This document shows, piece by piece, positions 8,405-20,389 of a stretch of DNA of 64,000 nucleotides (the stretch's first letter is position 1; every line of letters starts with the position of its first letter). The DNA lies in NCBI RefSeq assembly GCF_024749045.1, contig NZ_CP087184.1:3720001-3784000 (forward strand), given 5' to 3'. The stretch comes from Pseudomonas sp. B21-028. GTDB lineage: Bacteria; Pseudomonadota; Gammaproteobacteria; Pseudomonadales; Pseudomonadaceae. A program made the translations under genes and the position numbers. Below the pieces are notes generated by a model. It was not told where the DNA came from. It ran no database searches and was given only the letters and a program-made list of their open reading frames with translations.

Positions 8405-9088
8405 ATGGTGCTCCACCGCGTCCATCACCAGATTCTGCGCAGTCATCATCTGTTCGAACCGCTCAATGACGAACAGCTCGACGAACTGATGAGTTCCAGC
8501 CAACTGCTGAACATCGACAAGGGCGACCCGCTGTTTCGCCAGGGGGAGCCGGCGCAAGCGTTTTACTTCGTGATTGCCGGGGCCGTGAAAATCTATCGCC
8601 TGACCCCGGACGGTCAGGAGAAGGTGTTCGAGGTGATTGGTGAGCGCCAGACGTTCGCCGAAGCCATGATGCTGATGGATACGCCCAACTACGTCGCGTC
8701 CGCCGATGCCGTCTGCCCGACCCAGTTGTATCGCCTCTCCAACGCCACCTACATGCGGCTCTTGCAAAGCAACAGCCGGCTGACCTTTGCCCTGCTCGGC
8801 AAGCTCTGCGTGCGCCTGCACCAGCGGGTCAACGAGATCGAAACCCTGTCGCTGAAAAACGCCACTCACCGCGTGGTGCGCTACCTGCTGACGCAACTGG
8901 TTCGCCTGCAGACCGTGGACAGCCAGTTCGAACTGCCGATGGCCAAGCAGTTGATTGCCGGCCACCTGTCCATCCAGCCGGAAACCTTTTCGCGGATCAT
9001 CCGGCGCTTGATCGACGAAAAGATCATCACCCAGGACGGCCGCCAGATCGCCATTCTCGACCGCCTGCGCCTGGAGCAGTTCGAATGA
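8405..9088 (+). CDS. dnr: CRP/FNR-family NO-responsive regulator DNR
   Basis: The 227-residue protein aligns by eye with P. aeruginosa DNR along its whole length. Shared features are R-V-H-H-Q-I-L-R-S-H-H-L-F-E-P-L at the N-terminus, a cyclic-nucleotide-binding-type beta barrel (F-R-Q-G-E-P-A-Q-A-F-Y-F-V-I-A-G), the dimerisation helix with E-I-E-T-L-S-L-K-N-A-T-H-R-V-V-R-Y, and a Crp-type helix-turn-helix with L-S-I-Q-P-E-T-F-S-R-I-I-R-R-L. It lacks the N-terminal cysteine cluster of FNR/ANR, as DNR proteins do, and is known to sense NO through heme. It activates nir, nor and nos promoters; boxes for it lie before norC and nirQ/nirS here. It overlaps dnrP by 4 bases. Confidence 0.95.
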   Translation: MVLHRVHHQILRSHHLFEPLNDEQLDELMSSSQLLNIDKGDPLFRQGEPAQAFYFVIAGAVKIYRLTPDGQEKVFEVIGERQTFAEAMMLMDTPNYVASADAVCPTQLYRLSNATYMRLLQSNSRLTFALLGKLCVRLHQRVNEIETLSLKNATHRVVRYLLTQLVRLQTVDSQFELPMAKQLIAGHLSIQPETFSRIIRRLIDEKIITQDGRQIAILDRLRLEQFE

Positions 9089-9285
9089 GCGCCCAGGCTA
9101 CTTGCTTGTACTGCCAACAGGCCAACCCGGCGGATGACCTCGAGTGTCGCCAGTGCGGCATGCCCCTGCCGGAGAGCACTGCGGTGGCCACGGAACGCCG
9201 GCTGCGACGCTTCACCTGGTTTTGTGTCGGATTGACGATTTTCTGCATCATCATGTTCTTCTGGTTGCCCCGCGACATCGTCTGA
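9085..9285 (+). CDS. dnrP: DnrP-like small zinc-ribbon membrane protein
   Basis: The 66-residue protein begins with the ATGA overlap at the dnr stop, so translation is coupled. It has a double C-x-x-C zinc-ribbon motif (C-L-Y-C and C-R-Q-C-G, residues 8-25) and one C-terminal membrane helix (about residues 45-61, F-C-V-G-L-T-I-F-C-I-I-M-F-F-W-L). A small protein called DnrP is found next to dnr in denitrifying pseudomonads; its biochemical role is not known to me. The convergent norD ends 4 bp downstream. Confidence 0.75.
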   Translation: MSAQATCLYCQQANPADDLECRQCGMPLPESTAVATERRLRRFTWFCVGLTIFCIIMFFWLPRDIV

Positions 9286-9289
9286 ACCC

Positions 9290-11128
9290 TCAGTCCTGGG
9301 TCAGTTGCCGATACAGCTGCGGCAGACGCAGCGGCAGCTGTTCGGGCTGGCGGATCAAGGTGTAGCCGTTGGCGCCGAACATGTACGGCAGGTAGTCCCC
9401 CGCTTCGCGATCGATGGTGATGCAGAACGGCGTCAAGCCCAGGCGCCTCGCTTCCAGCACGGCCTGGCGGGTGTCTTCCACGCCGTAGCGTCCTTCGTAG
9501 AGGTCCAGGTCGTTGGGCTTGCCGTCGCTGAGCAACAACAGCAGTTTGCGTCGCCGCTTGCAGCCCGCCAGCCGTTGCGTGGCCTGGCGGATCGCCGCCC
9601 CCATGCGCGTGTAGTAACCGGGATTGAGTGCTTGGATACGGCCACGGGTGTGGTCGTCGTAGCGTTGATTGAAGGCCTTGAGTTCATGTATCCGCACATG
9701 ATGGCGGCGCAACGATGAGAACCCGTACAACGCGAAATCGTCCCCCAGTACCGACAGGGTTTCACCGAACAGCAGCAAGCTGTCGCGGATCACATCAATC
9801 ACCCGGTGCTCGTCGTTGAGGTGGGCGTCGGTGGACATCGACAGATCGGCCAGCAACAGGCAAGCCAGGTCACGACGGGTCTGGCGCTGCTCGATGAACA
9901 GGCCGCGCTCGCTGCATGGGCCATGCTGGCGCTCGACGTGGAAATCCAGCCAGGCCTGCAAGTCCAGCTCCGAGCCCTGGGTTTGCTGGCGCAACCATTG
10001 TCGGTCGTTGCGCAGGTGTTCGAACTGGCGGCGCAGGCGCTGGGCCGGCGTTCGCAGGCGTGACGGCAGGGGCTGGGGCTGGCAATCCCTGGGAATGAAG
10101 GTTTGCAGGCTGACGAAATCGTCCTGCAGGTGTTGCTTGCGATAGTCCCATTCCGGCAGCCGGATGCCCTCGCCCAACGGCACGTCATCCACATCCGCCG
10201 GCGGCAGATCCAGGTGCAGTTTCAAGCCGCCGCCCTTGCGCAACCGGGTGCGCGACAGGGTCAACTGGTCCAGGTCCTCGGCGACCCGTGCAGCGTTTGG
10301 GTCCTCGCTGTCGTCGGACCAGCGATCCAGGTCCACATGCTCGGTCCAACTGAACAGGTTTTCCAGGCGAACGATCAGCAGTCCGCCGTCACGGGTGGTT
10401 TCGTCGATCCGCTCGGCGCGCTTGCGTCCACCCCGCTGCTCACCCGGCGGGGTCGCCAGGTATTGCTCGGATTCCTCAAGGTTGCCGGCCTGGGGATTGC
10501 CCAGATGCCGGGGCGGATACAGCCACAACGGTAACGGCCAGGCCGCCCGTTCGCTGCGAGGGAAATGCTCGACACTGCCGGGGTCGCGCAAGGCCTGGCA
10601 CAGGGCGCGCTCAAGCAAGGCTTCGTCGCGATTCAGTGCCGCCGGATCGGGACGCAGGGACAGGTGTGCTTCCACCAGCCGCCGATAACGAGCACGTAGC
10701 GCCGGGTAGCGCCGCAACACGGCCTGGGTCCAACGCTGATTGTCCCGCCCCCAGTGTTTCATCGGCCCCGACTGCGCGGCCAGCAAGGCCAGCCAGCGAT
10801 ACAGCTCTTCGTTCAAGCCGGCATCGGGAAACGCCGCCAGGCTCGCCGGCAGCCGCAGGTTGTCCGCGTCACACCAAGCCAATGGCGTTTGCTTGCAGGT
10901 ACCGGCGATCTGCTGGAGCAGGTTGCGGCGCAACAGCAGGTCGCGATCACTGACCGCCTCCACCCCCTGGTGACGAGCGCCGCCGGTGGCGTGAAACAGC
11001 ACCTGCAGGGATCGCTGCCGATCGCTCAGCTCGACCCGTGCCTCGGGAAAATCGGCGCTGGCACGCCGAGTGATGAAGCGGTGCCAGACACTGCCGACCC
11101 ATTCTTCCAGTTCGAGGGTGAATGCCAT
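9290..11128 (-). CDS. norD: NorD, von Willebrand factor A protein for NO reductase activation
   Basis: The 612-residue cytoplasmic protein has a C-terminal VWA domain with the metal-ion site D-L-S-M-S-T-D, followed by T-R-M-G-A-A-I-R and L-L-L-L-S-D-G-K-P-N-D. The N-terminal two thirds are the NorD-specific helical region. NorD works with the MoxR-type ATPase NirQ/NorQ to mature or activate the NorBC nitric oxide reductase, probably helping non-heme iron insertion. It is third in the norCBD operon: its ATG is 77 bp after the norB stop. It is convergent with dnr-dnrP. Confidence 0.93.
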   Translation of the reverse strand: MAFTLELEEWVGSVWHRFITRRASADFPEARVELSDRQRSLQVLFHATGGARHQGVEAVSDRDLLLRRNLLQQIAGTCKQTPLAWCDADNLRLPASLAAFPDAGLNEELYRWLALLAAQSGPMKHWGRDNQRWTQAVLRRYPALRARYRRLVEAHLSLRPDPAALNRDEALLERALCQALRDPGSVEHFPRSERAAWPLPLWLYPPRHLGNPQAGNLEESEQYLATPPGEQRGGRKRAERIDETTRDGGLLIVRLENLFSWTEHVDLDRWSDDSEDPNAARVAEDLDQLTLSRTRLRKGGGLKLHLDLPPADVDDVPLGEGIRLPEWDYRKQHLQDDFVSLQTFIPRDCQPQPLPSRLRTPAQRLRRQFEHLRNDRQWLRQQTQGSELDLQAWLDFHVERQHGPCSERGLFIEQRQTRRDLACLLLADLSMSTDAHLNDEHRVIDVIRDSLLLFGETLSVLGDDFALYGFSSLRRHHVRIHELKAFNQRYDDHTRGRIQALNPGYYTRMGAAIRQATQRLAGCKRRRKLLLLLSDGKPNDLDLYEGRYGVEDTRQAVLEARRLGLTPFCITIDREAGDYLPYMFGANGYTLIRQPEQLPLRLPQLYRQLTQD

Positions 11129-11205
11129 GGTTGTTCTCCTCTTTGTGGCAAGGGCATTTACCCCCTCGCCACAAATAATGGGTCCGCTTCAGTTGTCGTG
11201 ATCAC

Positions 11206-12636
<1,431 letters not shown>

Positions 12637-13077
12637 TCAGCCCTCCTTGTTTGGCGGCCAGCCATTGGTATTGATCTTCGAACTCCACTTGAGGAACTCG
12701 GCGATGTCGTCGACCTCCTGCTCGCTCAAGTGGAACTGCGGCATGGCCCGGCGCCCGGGTACACCCAGGGGCTGCATTTTCATCCAGGCCTGCAGGAACG
12801 GCTTGAAGGCTTCCTCGCCGCCACGGCGGTTGACCACGTTGCCCAGCTCCGGCGCGAAGTACGCGCCCTCGCCCAGCAGCGTGTGGCAGCCGATGCAGTT
12901 GTTGCGCTCCCAGACGCCCTTGCCGCGTATCACCGATTCGGTCAATTGCGCCTGGTTGCTGCGCTCCGCAAAGGTCTGTTCCGTGTGGTAGGTCAGGGCC
13001 AGGAATATCAGGAAAAAGAACACGCTTCCCCCGAAGTAAATATTCCTGGCCATGCCTTTGGTGAAGGTATCTGACAT
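12637..13077 (-). CDS. norC: Nitric oxide reductase cytochrome c subunit NorC
   Basis: Starting at the ATG at 13075-13077 (preceded by GAGGAAG) gives 146 residues, the usual NorC length; an in-frame start 30 bases upstream is less likely. One N-terminal membrane anchor (about residues 15-30) is followed by a periplasmic cytochrome c domain with C61-I-G-C-H65, then V-N-R-R-G-G-E and a distal methionine in M-Q-P-L-G-V-P-G-R-R-A-M-P-Q. It passes electrons to NorB. It is the first gene of norCBD, and a perfect DNR box lies 58-71 bp upstream. Confidence 0.96.
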   Translation of the reverse strand: MSDTFTKGMARNIYFGGSVFFFLIFLALTYHTEQTFAERSNQAQLTESVIRGKGVWERNNCIGCHTLLGEGAYFAPELGNVVNRRGGEEAFKPFLQAWMKMQPLGVPGRRAMPQFHLSEQEVDDIAEFLKWSSKINTNGWPPNKEG

Positions 13078-13134
13078 GGTCACTTCCTCATTGCTTGGCG
13101 TGTTCATTCTAAGAAGCGAGGGGTCAGGAACCGC

Positions 13135-13148
13135 TTGATGGCGATCAA
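13135..13148 (-). promoter_or_regulatory. DNR/ANR box for the norCBD operon
   Basis: TTGATGGCGATCAA is a perfect match to the consensus TTGAT-N4-ATCAA. It lies 58-71 bp before the norC start, a spacing that suits a class II (-41.5) activator site. DNR is the expected regulator. Confidence 0.85.
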
Positions 13149-13210
13149 GAATCTCCGATGGTTTTGGTGGGTTGTTCCAGCGGTATCCGAAAGCCAGGCA
13201 ACGAGGCTTC

Positions 13211-13342
13211 TGTGGCGAGGGGATTTATCCCCGCTGGGCTGCGAAGCAGACCCAAAACTACCGACTCAATCAGCCTGACACACCGAGGCACCGGCCTTGG
13301 GGCTGCTTCGCAGCCCAGCGGGGATGAATCCCCTCGCCACAA
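13211..13342. repeat. Long inverted repeat of a second palindrome type
   Basis: Inverted arms of about 35-40 bp (tgtggcgaggggatttatcc read one way, ggatgaatcccctcgccaca the other) enclose about 55 bp. This is a different family from the gtgggagc REPs. A close relative lies at 17263-17398. It is between norC and the convergent end of norF and could terminate transcription. Confidence 0.8.
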
Positions 13343-13357
13343 TGCGGTGTTTGAGGC

Positions 13358-13615
13358 TCAAGGCGCGGACAGCAGGACCGTTGCGATGACTGTCGCCAGC
13401 ACCACCGCCCAACTCAACACCAACCACCGCCACAATCGCGGCGCATGGCGCAGCTCCATGAAGCCGTCGGCGATCAGCCAGGCCTTGGTGACCGCCACGC
13501 TGAGCAGCGCGACGGAGACGACACCGGAACCGGCGAACTGGCCCAGGGCGACGGTGCCGCCGCTCAGCACCGCCAGTGCCATCCAGCAAAGAATCAGAAC
13601 ATGGGAATTCGACAC
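13358..13615 (-). CDS. norF: NorF/NirP-like small membrane subunit
   Basis: An 85-residue protein with a probable GTG start at 13613-13615 and GAGG just upstream. Three hydrophobic segments are visible, with K-A-W-L-I-A-D-G-F-M-E-L in the middle, as in the short cytochrome c oxidase subunit IV-like proteins encoded after norE. It is thought to assist NO reductase activity, but its exact function is uncertain. It is the last gene of a nirQ-norE-norF operon, with a 12 bp gap from norE. Confidence 0.8.
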   Translation of the reverse strand: MSNSHVLILCWMALAVLSGGTVALGQFAGSGVVSVALLSVAVTKAWLIADGFMELRHAPRLWRWLVLSWAVVLATVIATVLLSAP

Positions 13616-13627
13616 GAGCGCCTCGGC

Positions 13628-14212
13628 TCAATCCAGGATGTAGACCAGCGGAAACAACAGCACCCACACCAGGTCCACCATGTGCCAATACAACACGCCG
13701 GACTCCAGGCCACTGCACTGCCGCGAGCCATGGCGACTTCGCCGACAGCCCTCGGCCAGCCAGCCGAGGATCGCCATGCCCAGCAGCACATGCAGGAAAT
13801 GGAACGCGGTTAGGATCCAGTACAGGGTGAAAAAGGTGTTGTGCTCAAGGCCCAGGCCGCTGGCCGAGAGATGGGCATATTCGCTGAGCTTGATGCCCAC
13901 GTAGCCCGATGCAAACAGCAACGCCACGCACAACAGCAGAGCACTCCGGCGCGGCCGATCCAGCTTGACCTGCTCCAGGGCCAGTGCGGCGAACAGCCCG
14001 GCAGTCAACAGGCTCAGCGTCATCGCCAGTCCCGTCGAGCGATCCAGCAACTGCCGGCCTTCGCTGAAGATTTGCGGATACAACGCCTGGGCGACGGCGA
14101 ACGTCAGCATCAGCAGCGCGAACACCGAGAGCTCGGCGAGGATGAAGAACCACATCGCCAGATCCCCCGGTAGACGCCGGGGCATGACTGCGATTTCAGC
14201 CGAAGTGGACAT
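13628..14212 (-). CDS. norE: NorE/NirO, cytochrome c oxidase subunit III-like protein
   Basis: Multispanning membrane protein of the heme-copper oxidase subunit III family, with motifs L-P-G-D-L-A-M-W-F-F-I-L-A-E-L at the N-terminus, L-E-H-N-T-F-F-T-L-Y-W-I-L-T-A-F-H-F-L-H-V in the middle and Y-W-H-M-V-D-L-V-W-V near the end. I chose the ATG giving M-S-T-S-A-E-I (194 residues). A start 9 bases upstream is equally possible because neither has a strong ribosome site. It overlaps the end of nirQ, so translation is likely coupled. NorE supports NO reductase maturation or activity but is not part of the NorBC core. Confidence 0.9.
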   Translation of the reverse strand: MSTSAEIAVMPRRLPGDLAMWFFILAELSVFALLMLTFAVAQALYPQIFSEGRQLLDRSTGLAMTLSLLTAGLFAALALEQVKLDRPRRSALLLCVALLFASGYVGIKLSEYAHLSASGLGLEHNTFFTLYWILTAFHFLHVLLGMAILGWLAEGCRRSRHGSRQCSGLESGVLYWHMVDLVWVLLFPLVYILD

Positions 14213-14999
14213 CGACCACATCCATCAAGGCGGCGACAGTCTGCGGATCGTCGCTCAACGGCTCGGCCAGACACGCCAGGCACGCTTGCCGCGGATTCAT
14301 GCCGGCGCCGATCATGCGCGCGGCGAAAATCAGCAGGCGGGTCGAAGCCACTTCTTCCAGGTCGTGCTGATCGAGCCGGCGCAGGGCCTGGCCCAGGCGC
14401 ACCACCTGGGCGGCCAGGTCCAGGTTCACGCCCGCCTCACGGGCGACGATGCGCTCTTCATCCGCCACGGCCGGATAGCCAAAACGCATCGCGACGAAAC
14501 GCTGGCGCGTGCTGGGCTTCATGCCCTTGAGCAGGTTCTGGTAACCGGGGTTGTAAGACACCACCAGCATGAAGGAACGAGGTGCCTGGAGCACTTCGCC
14601 GGTGCGTTCCAGGTACAGCTGCCGACGATCGTCGGCCAGCGGATGCAACACCACCGCCGTGTCTTGCCGCGCCTCGACCACCTCGTCCAGGTAACAGATG
14701 CCACCCTCGCGCACCGCCCGGGTCAACGGCCCATCCTGCCACCAGGTGCCCTGGGCACCGATCAGGTGGCGGCCCACCAGGTCGGCGGCGCTCAGGTCGT
14801 CGTGGCACGCCACGGTATACAGCGGCAGCTTCAAGCGGTGAGCCATGTGCTGGACGAAACGGGTCTTGCCACAGCCCGTCGGCCCCTTGATCAGCACCGG
14901 CATGCCGTGGTGCCAGGCCTGTTCGAACAGTGCCTGTTCGTTGTCCTGGGGTTGATAGAAAGGTTCGTCCGGATGGGGGGAGATCTGACTCAGGTTCAT
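14196..14999 (-). CDS. nirQ: MoxR-type AAA+ ATPase NirQ/NorQ
   Basis: Starting at the ATG at 14997-14999 gives 267 residues; a longer in-frame extension to 15134 would run through the DNR box and is rejected. Walker A is G-P-T-G-C-G-K-T (about residues 35-42), Walker B is I-C-Y-L-D-E-V-V-E-A, and sensor 1 is V-V-S-Y-N-P-G-Y-Q. The family pairs with VWA proteins; NorD, encoded nearby, is its expected partner in activating NorBC. It is divergent from nirS with a DNR box between them, and norE and norF follow it. Confidence 0.95.
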   Translation of the reverse strand: MNLSQISPHPDEPFYQPQDNEQALFEQAWHHGMPVLIKGPTGCGKTRFVQHMAHRLKLPLYTVACHDDLSAADLVGRHLIGAQGTWWQDGPLTRAVREGGICYLDEVVEARQDTAVVLHPLADDRRQLYLERTGEVLQAPRSFMLVVSYNPGYQNLLKGMKPSTRQRFVAMRFGYPAVADEERIVAREAGVNLDLAAQVVRLGQALRRLDQHDLEEVASTRLLIFAARMIGAGMNPRQACLACLAEPLSDDPQTVAALMDVVDVHFG

Positions 15000-15080
15000 G
15001 GCGTGTCCTGCTTGAACAATACGATTACCGCTCACGCTACGGGGCCCTGCGACAACCTGGCAAGGCACTCGGCGGGCAAA

Positions 15081-15096
15081 CTTGATCGAGGTCAAG
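15081..15096. promoter_or_regulatory. DNR/ANR box between nirQ and nirS
   Basis: CTTGATCGAGGTCAAG contains TTGAT-N4-GTCAA, one base off the perfect FNR/DNR consensus. It lies 102 bp before nirS and 82 bp before nirQ, so it may serve both divergent operons. Confidence 0.8.
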
Positions 15097-15110
15097 CGAG
15101 TAATCACTGA

Positions 15111-16877
<1,767 letters not shown>

Positions 16878-16901
16878 GCTCCATCAATAAGAGGAAAAAC
16901 C

Positions 16902-17213
16902 ATGAAGCCTATTCTGATCGCGTTGGCCCTGACCGCCCTCTCCAGCCTGCAACCGGCGCTGGCCGAGGATGGCCCGACACTGTTCAAGAGCAAACCCTGC
17001 GCGGCTTGCCATGCCATCGACACCAAGGTGGTAGGCCCGGCCCTCAAGGACGTCGCGGCGAAAAACGCCAGCGTCCCCGGGGCCCAGGAAGTGCTCGCCA
17101 AGCACATCAAGGAAGGGACGCAAGGCAACTGGGGGCCGATGCCGATGCCAGCGAATCCGGTGACCGAAGAGGAAGCCAAGGTTCTGGCGGCATGGGTGTT
17201 GAGCCTTAAATAG
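16902..17213 (+). CDS. nirM: Cytochrome c551
   Basis: A 103-residue periplasmic cytochrome with a clear signal peptide (cut near A-L-A-E, residue 22), heme motif C33-A-A-C-H37, and the axial methionine region [10 protein letters not shown], as in Pseudomonas c551. It donates electrons to NirS. A GAGGAAAAA ribosome site lies just before the ATG. The following 265 bp gap is filled by palindromic repeats, so nirC onward may need read-through or its own promoter. Confidence 0.95.
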   Translation: MKPILIALALTALSSLQPALAEDGPTLFKSKPCAACHAIDTKVVGPALKDVAAKNASVPGAQEVLAKHIKEGTQGNWGPMPMPANPVTEEEAKVLAAWVLSLK

Positions 17214-17262
17214 CCCCTGGCGAGAGACACTTTGTAGCGAGGGGATCTGTAGCAAGTGGATC

Positions 17263-17398
17263 TGTGGCGAGGGGATTTATCCCCGCTGGGCTGCGGAGCA
17301 GCCCCACAAAAAAGCGGCACTCATCAGCCTGACACACTGCGACATCAGGTTCTGGGGGCTGCTCCGCAGCCCAGCGGGGATAAATCCCCTCGCCACAG
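17263..17398. repeat. Long inverted repeat, same type as at 13211
   Basis: Inverted arms of about 35-40 bp (tctgtggcgaggggatttat against ataaatcccctcgccacaga) flank about 60 bp between nirM and nirC. Degenerate short copies of the outer motif (tgtagcgaggggatc, tagccacagat, caccacagatga) continue on both sides, from about 17232 to 17438. Confidence 0.8.
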
Positions 17399-17478
17399 AT
17401 AAATCCCCTAGCCACAGATCAATCCTCTCACCACAGATGATTGTTGTTGCTCGCACCCTTTCAATTCAGGAGGACGTC

Positions 17479-17808
17479 ATGGAACGACACAGCGCTGCAA
17501 CCTGGACGACGGCCCTGCTCCTGGCCTTTTCTGCCTGCGCCCTGGCCACCCCCGATCCCCAGCGCCAGGCCCAATTGCAACACCTGCTGGACCAGGACTG
17601 CGGCGCCTGCCACGGCCTGTACCTGACCGGCGGCCTCGGCCCGCCCCTGACCCGTGCCGCCCTGGCCGGAAAACCCCGCGACAACCTCATCGCCACCGTC
17701 ACCCAAGGCCGCCCCGGCAGTGCCATGCCCGGCTGGGCGCCGCTGCTCGGGCCTGACGACATCCGCTGGCTGGTGGACCGGCTCCTGCAAGGAAAACCCG
17801 CCCCATGA
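17479..17808 (+). CDS. nirC: Cytochrome c55x NirC
   Basis: The ATG at 17479 has CAGGAGG 6 bases upstream and gives 109 residues. A signal peptide (A-L-L-L-A-F-S-A-C-A-L-A) precedes one heme c motif, C-G-A-C-H, and a G-S-A-M-P-G-W axial-methionine region. NirC is a periplasmic monoheme cytochrome that can donate electrons to NirS and may act in NirS maturation with NirF and NirN. It overlaps nirF by 4 bases (ATGA). Confidence 0.93.
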   Translation: MERHSAATWTTALLLAFSACALATPDPQRQAQLQHLLDQDCGACHGLYLTGGLGPPLTRAALAGKPRDNLIATVTQGRPGSAMPGWAPLLGPDDIRWLVDRLLQGKPAP

Positions 17809-18983
17809 TCCGTTCCCTCCTGTCATTTTCAGCCGCGGTGTTGTTGCTGTCGGCCTGCGCCCAGACACCGCTGCGCGGCACCGGCGACCTCGGTGTGGTG
17901 GTGGAGCGCGCCAGCGGCAGCCTGCAGATCATCGAAAGCGAGCGGCGCACCGCGCTCGGTCGTATCGAAGGGCTGGGCGACCTCTCCCATGCGTCAGTGG
18001 TGTTCTCCCGCGATCAGCGTTATGCCTACGTGTTCGGTCGTGACGGCGGCTTGAGCAAAGTCGACCTGCTGACCTTGCGGATCGAGCGGCGCATCCTCCA
18101 GGGCGGCAACAGCATTGGCGGTGCGATCAGCCAGGACGGCAAGCTGATTGCCGTCTCCAACTACGAACCCGGCGGCGTCAAGGTGTTCGATGCCCGCACC
18201 TTGGAACAGATCGCCGACATCCCGGCCACGCCCTTGCCAGACGGCAGCAAGCGCTCCCGGGTGGTCGGTCTGGTGGACGCACCGGGACAGCGCTTCGTGT
18301 TCAGCCTGTTCGACACCGGCGAAATCTGGACCGCCGACTTCAGCCAGGGCCCACTACCACGCATCGAGCGCTTCACCGCCATCGGCCAGCAGCCCTATGA
18401 CGCGCTGATCACGCCCGAGGGCCGCTACTACATGGCCGGTTTGTTCGGTGAGGACGGCATGGCGCAGCTCGACCTGTGGCATCCGGAACGCGGCGTGAAG
18501 CGCGTGCTGGGGCATTACGGACGCGGTCAGGCGCGGCTCCCGGTGTACAAGATGCCTCACCTGGAAGGCTGGGCCTTGGCCGACGGACAGGCTTTCGTCC
18601 CCGCCGTAGGGCATCACCAGGTGCTGGTGATGGATGCCCGTGACTGGCAGCAGACCGACACCATCGCCGTGGCCGGCCAGCCGGTATTTGTCACGGCACG
18701 ACCGGACGCCCGGCAGTTGTGGGTCAACTTCGCTTATCCGGACAACGACCGGGTCCAGGTCATCGACATCCAGACCCATGCCATCGTGGCCGATCTGCGG
18801 CCGGGACCGGCGGTGCTGCACATGGAATTCACCGCTCGCGGCGACCAGGTGTGGCTGTCGATTCGGGACGGCAACGAGGTACAGGTCTGGGACCCTTACC
18901 GACTCGAACGCCTCGCGACCCTGCCCGCTCTCAGTCCCAGCGGCATTTTCTTCAGCAGTCGCGCGCATAAACCGGGGTATTGA
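17805..18983 (+). CDS. nirF: Heme d1 biosynthesis protein NirF
   Basis: A 392-residue lipoprotein: the N-terminus has the lipobox L-L-S-A-C at about residues 14-18. The rest is an eight-bladed propeller like the d1 domain of NirS but without a cytochrome c domain (D-Q-R-Y-A-Y-V-F-G-R-D-G-G near the start, N-Y-E-P-G-G-V-K-V-F-D later). NirF acts in late heme d1 biosynthesis in the periplasm; a dehydrogenase role on the d1 precursor has been proposed. It overlaps both neighbours, showing a tight operon. Confidence 0.94.
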   Translation: MIRSLLSFSAAVLLLSACAQTPLRGTGDLGVVVERASGSLQIIESERRTALGRIEGLGDLSHASVVFSRDQRYAYVFGRDGGLSKVDLLTLRIERRILQGGNSIGGAISQDGKLIAVSNYEPGGVKVFDARTLEQIADIPATPLPDGSKRSRVVGLVDAPGQRFVFSLFDTGEIWTADFSQGPLPRIERFTAIGQQPYDALITPEGRYYMAGLFGEDGMAQLDLWHPERGVKRVLGHYGRGQARLPVYKMPHLEGWALADGQAFVPAVGHHQVLVMDARDWQQTDTIAVAGQPVFVTARPDARQLWVNFAYPDNDRVQVIDIQTHAIVADLRPGPAVLHMEFTARGDQVWLSIRDGNEVQVWDPYRLERLATLPALSPSGIFFSSRAHKPGY

Positions 18984-18985
18984 GC

Positions 18986-19444
18986 ATGATCGGGAATTCA
19001 CTGGCCCGTCGCCTGATCGACCGTTTCCAGCATGGCATGCCGTTGTGCGCCGAACCCTATCGGGCGATGGCCGACGCCCTCGGTTGCAGCGAAGCCCAAG
19101 TCCTTGACTGCCTGCAACACCTGCAAGTGGCCGGCACCCTGTACCGGGTCGGCCCGGTGTTCGAGCATTCCCGGGCCGGTGCCAGCACCCTGGCGGCCCT
19201 GGCCGTGCCCGAGGACCGCTTGCAACAGGTGGCCGCCCGCGTCAGCCAATATCCCGAGGTCAATCACAACTATGCCCGGGAGCATCGCTACAACCTGTGG
19301 TTCGTCCTCACCGGCCCCGACCGCGCGCATCTGGAAAACGTTCTCCGGGAACTGGAGAGCGACACCGGCCTGACACCGCTGGACCTGCCCATGCTCACCG
19401 CCTACCGCATCAACCTGGGCTTTGTCCTGGAGGCCACCCCATGA
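18986..19444 (+). CDS. nirD: Siroheme decarboxylase subunit NirD
   Basis: A Lrp/AsnC-like protein with an N-terminal winged-helix region and a C-terminal AsnC-type sandwich ([17 protein letters not shown]). The histidine-rich N-Y-x-R-E-H motif is typical of siroheme decarboxylases. I chose the ATG at 18986 (152 residues); a TTG two codons earlier overlaps the nirF stop and is also possible. With NirL, NirG and NirH it removes acetate side-chain carboxylates of 12,18-didecarboxysiroheme precursors. The stop overlaps the nirL start by 4 bases. Confidence 0.92.
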   Translation: MIGNSLARRLIDRFQHGMPLCAEPYRAMADALGCSEAQVLDCLQHLQVAGTLYRVGPVFEHSRAGASTLAALAVPEDRLQQVAARVSQYPEVNHNYAREHRYNLWFVLTGPDRAHLENVLRELESDTGLTPLDLPMLTAYRINLGFVLEATP

Positions 19445-19953
19445 ACAAACCGTTGAGCGAACAGCAATCGCTGGCGCTGCGCCGTCTCCTGGAGAGCGGC
19501 CTGCCCCTGACGCCACGCCCCTTCCAGGTCCTGGCTGAACAGATCGACGCCGACGAACGACAGGTGCTCGAGCAGATACGGCAATGGCAGGGACAAGGCC
19601 TGTTTCGCCGGGTCGGCCTGGTGGTCAACCACCGGGCCTTGGGTTTTGCCGCCAACGCCATGCTGGTGCTGGATGTGCCGGACGCGTTGGTGGATGAAGT
19701 CGGTCGCCGCCTCGGCAAAGCCCCGGGCATCAACCTGTGCTACCAGCGACCACGGCGCCTGCCCCAGTGGCAGTACAACCTGTTCTGCATGATCCACGGT
19801 CGTCAGCGTGACCGGGTCGAGGCCCAGGTCCAGGCATTGCTGGCCGAGCACTTGCTGGACGATCTGCCCCACCAGCTGCTGTTCAGCACCCAGCTGTTCA
19901 AGCAATGCGGTGGACGCTTCACCGCTCCGGCAGGAGCCCGTATTGATGGATGA
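19441..19953 (+). CDS. nirL: Siroheme decarboxylase subunit NirL
   Basis: 170 residues, same fold family as NirD, NirG and NirH, with [19 protein letters not shown] and [20 protein letters not shown]. This pattern groups it with NirH, not NirD. Its ATG lies in the nirD stop overlap; its own end overlaps nirG by 8 bases. It is a subunit of the heme d1 pathway decarboxylase complex. Confidence 0.92.
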   Translation: MNKPLSEQQSLALRRLLESGLPLTPRPFQVLAEQIDADERQVLEQIRQWQGQGLFRRVGLVVNHRALGFAANAMLVLDVPDALVDEVGRRLGKAPGINLCYQRPRRLPQWQYNLFCMIHGRQRDRVEAQVQALLAEHLLDDLPHQLLFSTQLFKQCGGRFTAPAGARIDG

Positions 19954-20389
19954 CCTCGACCGACGCCTGATCAACCGCCTGCAACTGGGCCTGCCGTTGG
20001 TGCGCCAGCCTTGGCAGGCATTGGCCCTTGAGCTGGACAGCAGCAGCGCCGAACTGCTCGACCGGCTGCACGAATTGCTCAACGACGGCGTGCTCACCCG
20101 CTTCGGCCCGATGTTCGATGTCGACCGCCTGGGCGGTGCGTTCACCCTGGCGGCGCTGGCAGTGCCCGACGCCCGTTTCGAAGCCGTTGCCGAGCAGCTC
20201 GCGGCGATGCCCGAGGTGGCCCACAACTATCGCCGCGAACACCACCTGAACATGTGGTTCGTGCTGGCCTGCGCCAGTGCACAGGCGATTCGCGCCAGCC
20301 TGTTGCGCATCGAGCGCCTGACCGGCCTGGTGCCGCTGAACCTGCCCAAGGAGGAGACTTACCATGTCGGCCTGTATTTCCCCGTCTGA
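19946..20389 (+). CDS. nirG: Siroheme decarboxylase subunit NirG
   Basis: The ATG at 19946 has caggag 6 bases upstream and gives 147 residues. It pairs with NirD by its motif [14 protein letters not shown] and the leading D-R-R-L-I-N-R-L-Q. Role as for NirD in decarboxylating siroheme toward heme d1. It overlaps nirL and, by 26 bases, nirH, so the four subunits are translationally coupled. Confidence 0.92.
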   Translation: MDDLDRRLINRLQLGLPLVRQPWQALALELDSSSAELLDRLHELLNDGVLTRFGPMFDVDRLGGAFTLAALAVPDARFEAVAEQLAAMPEVAHNYRREHHLNMWFVLACASAQAIRASLLRIERLTGLVPLNLPKEETYHVGLYFPV

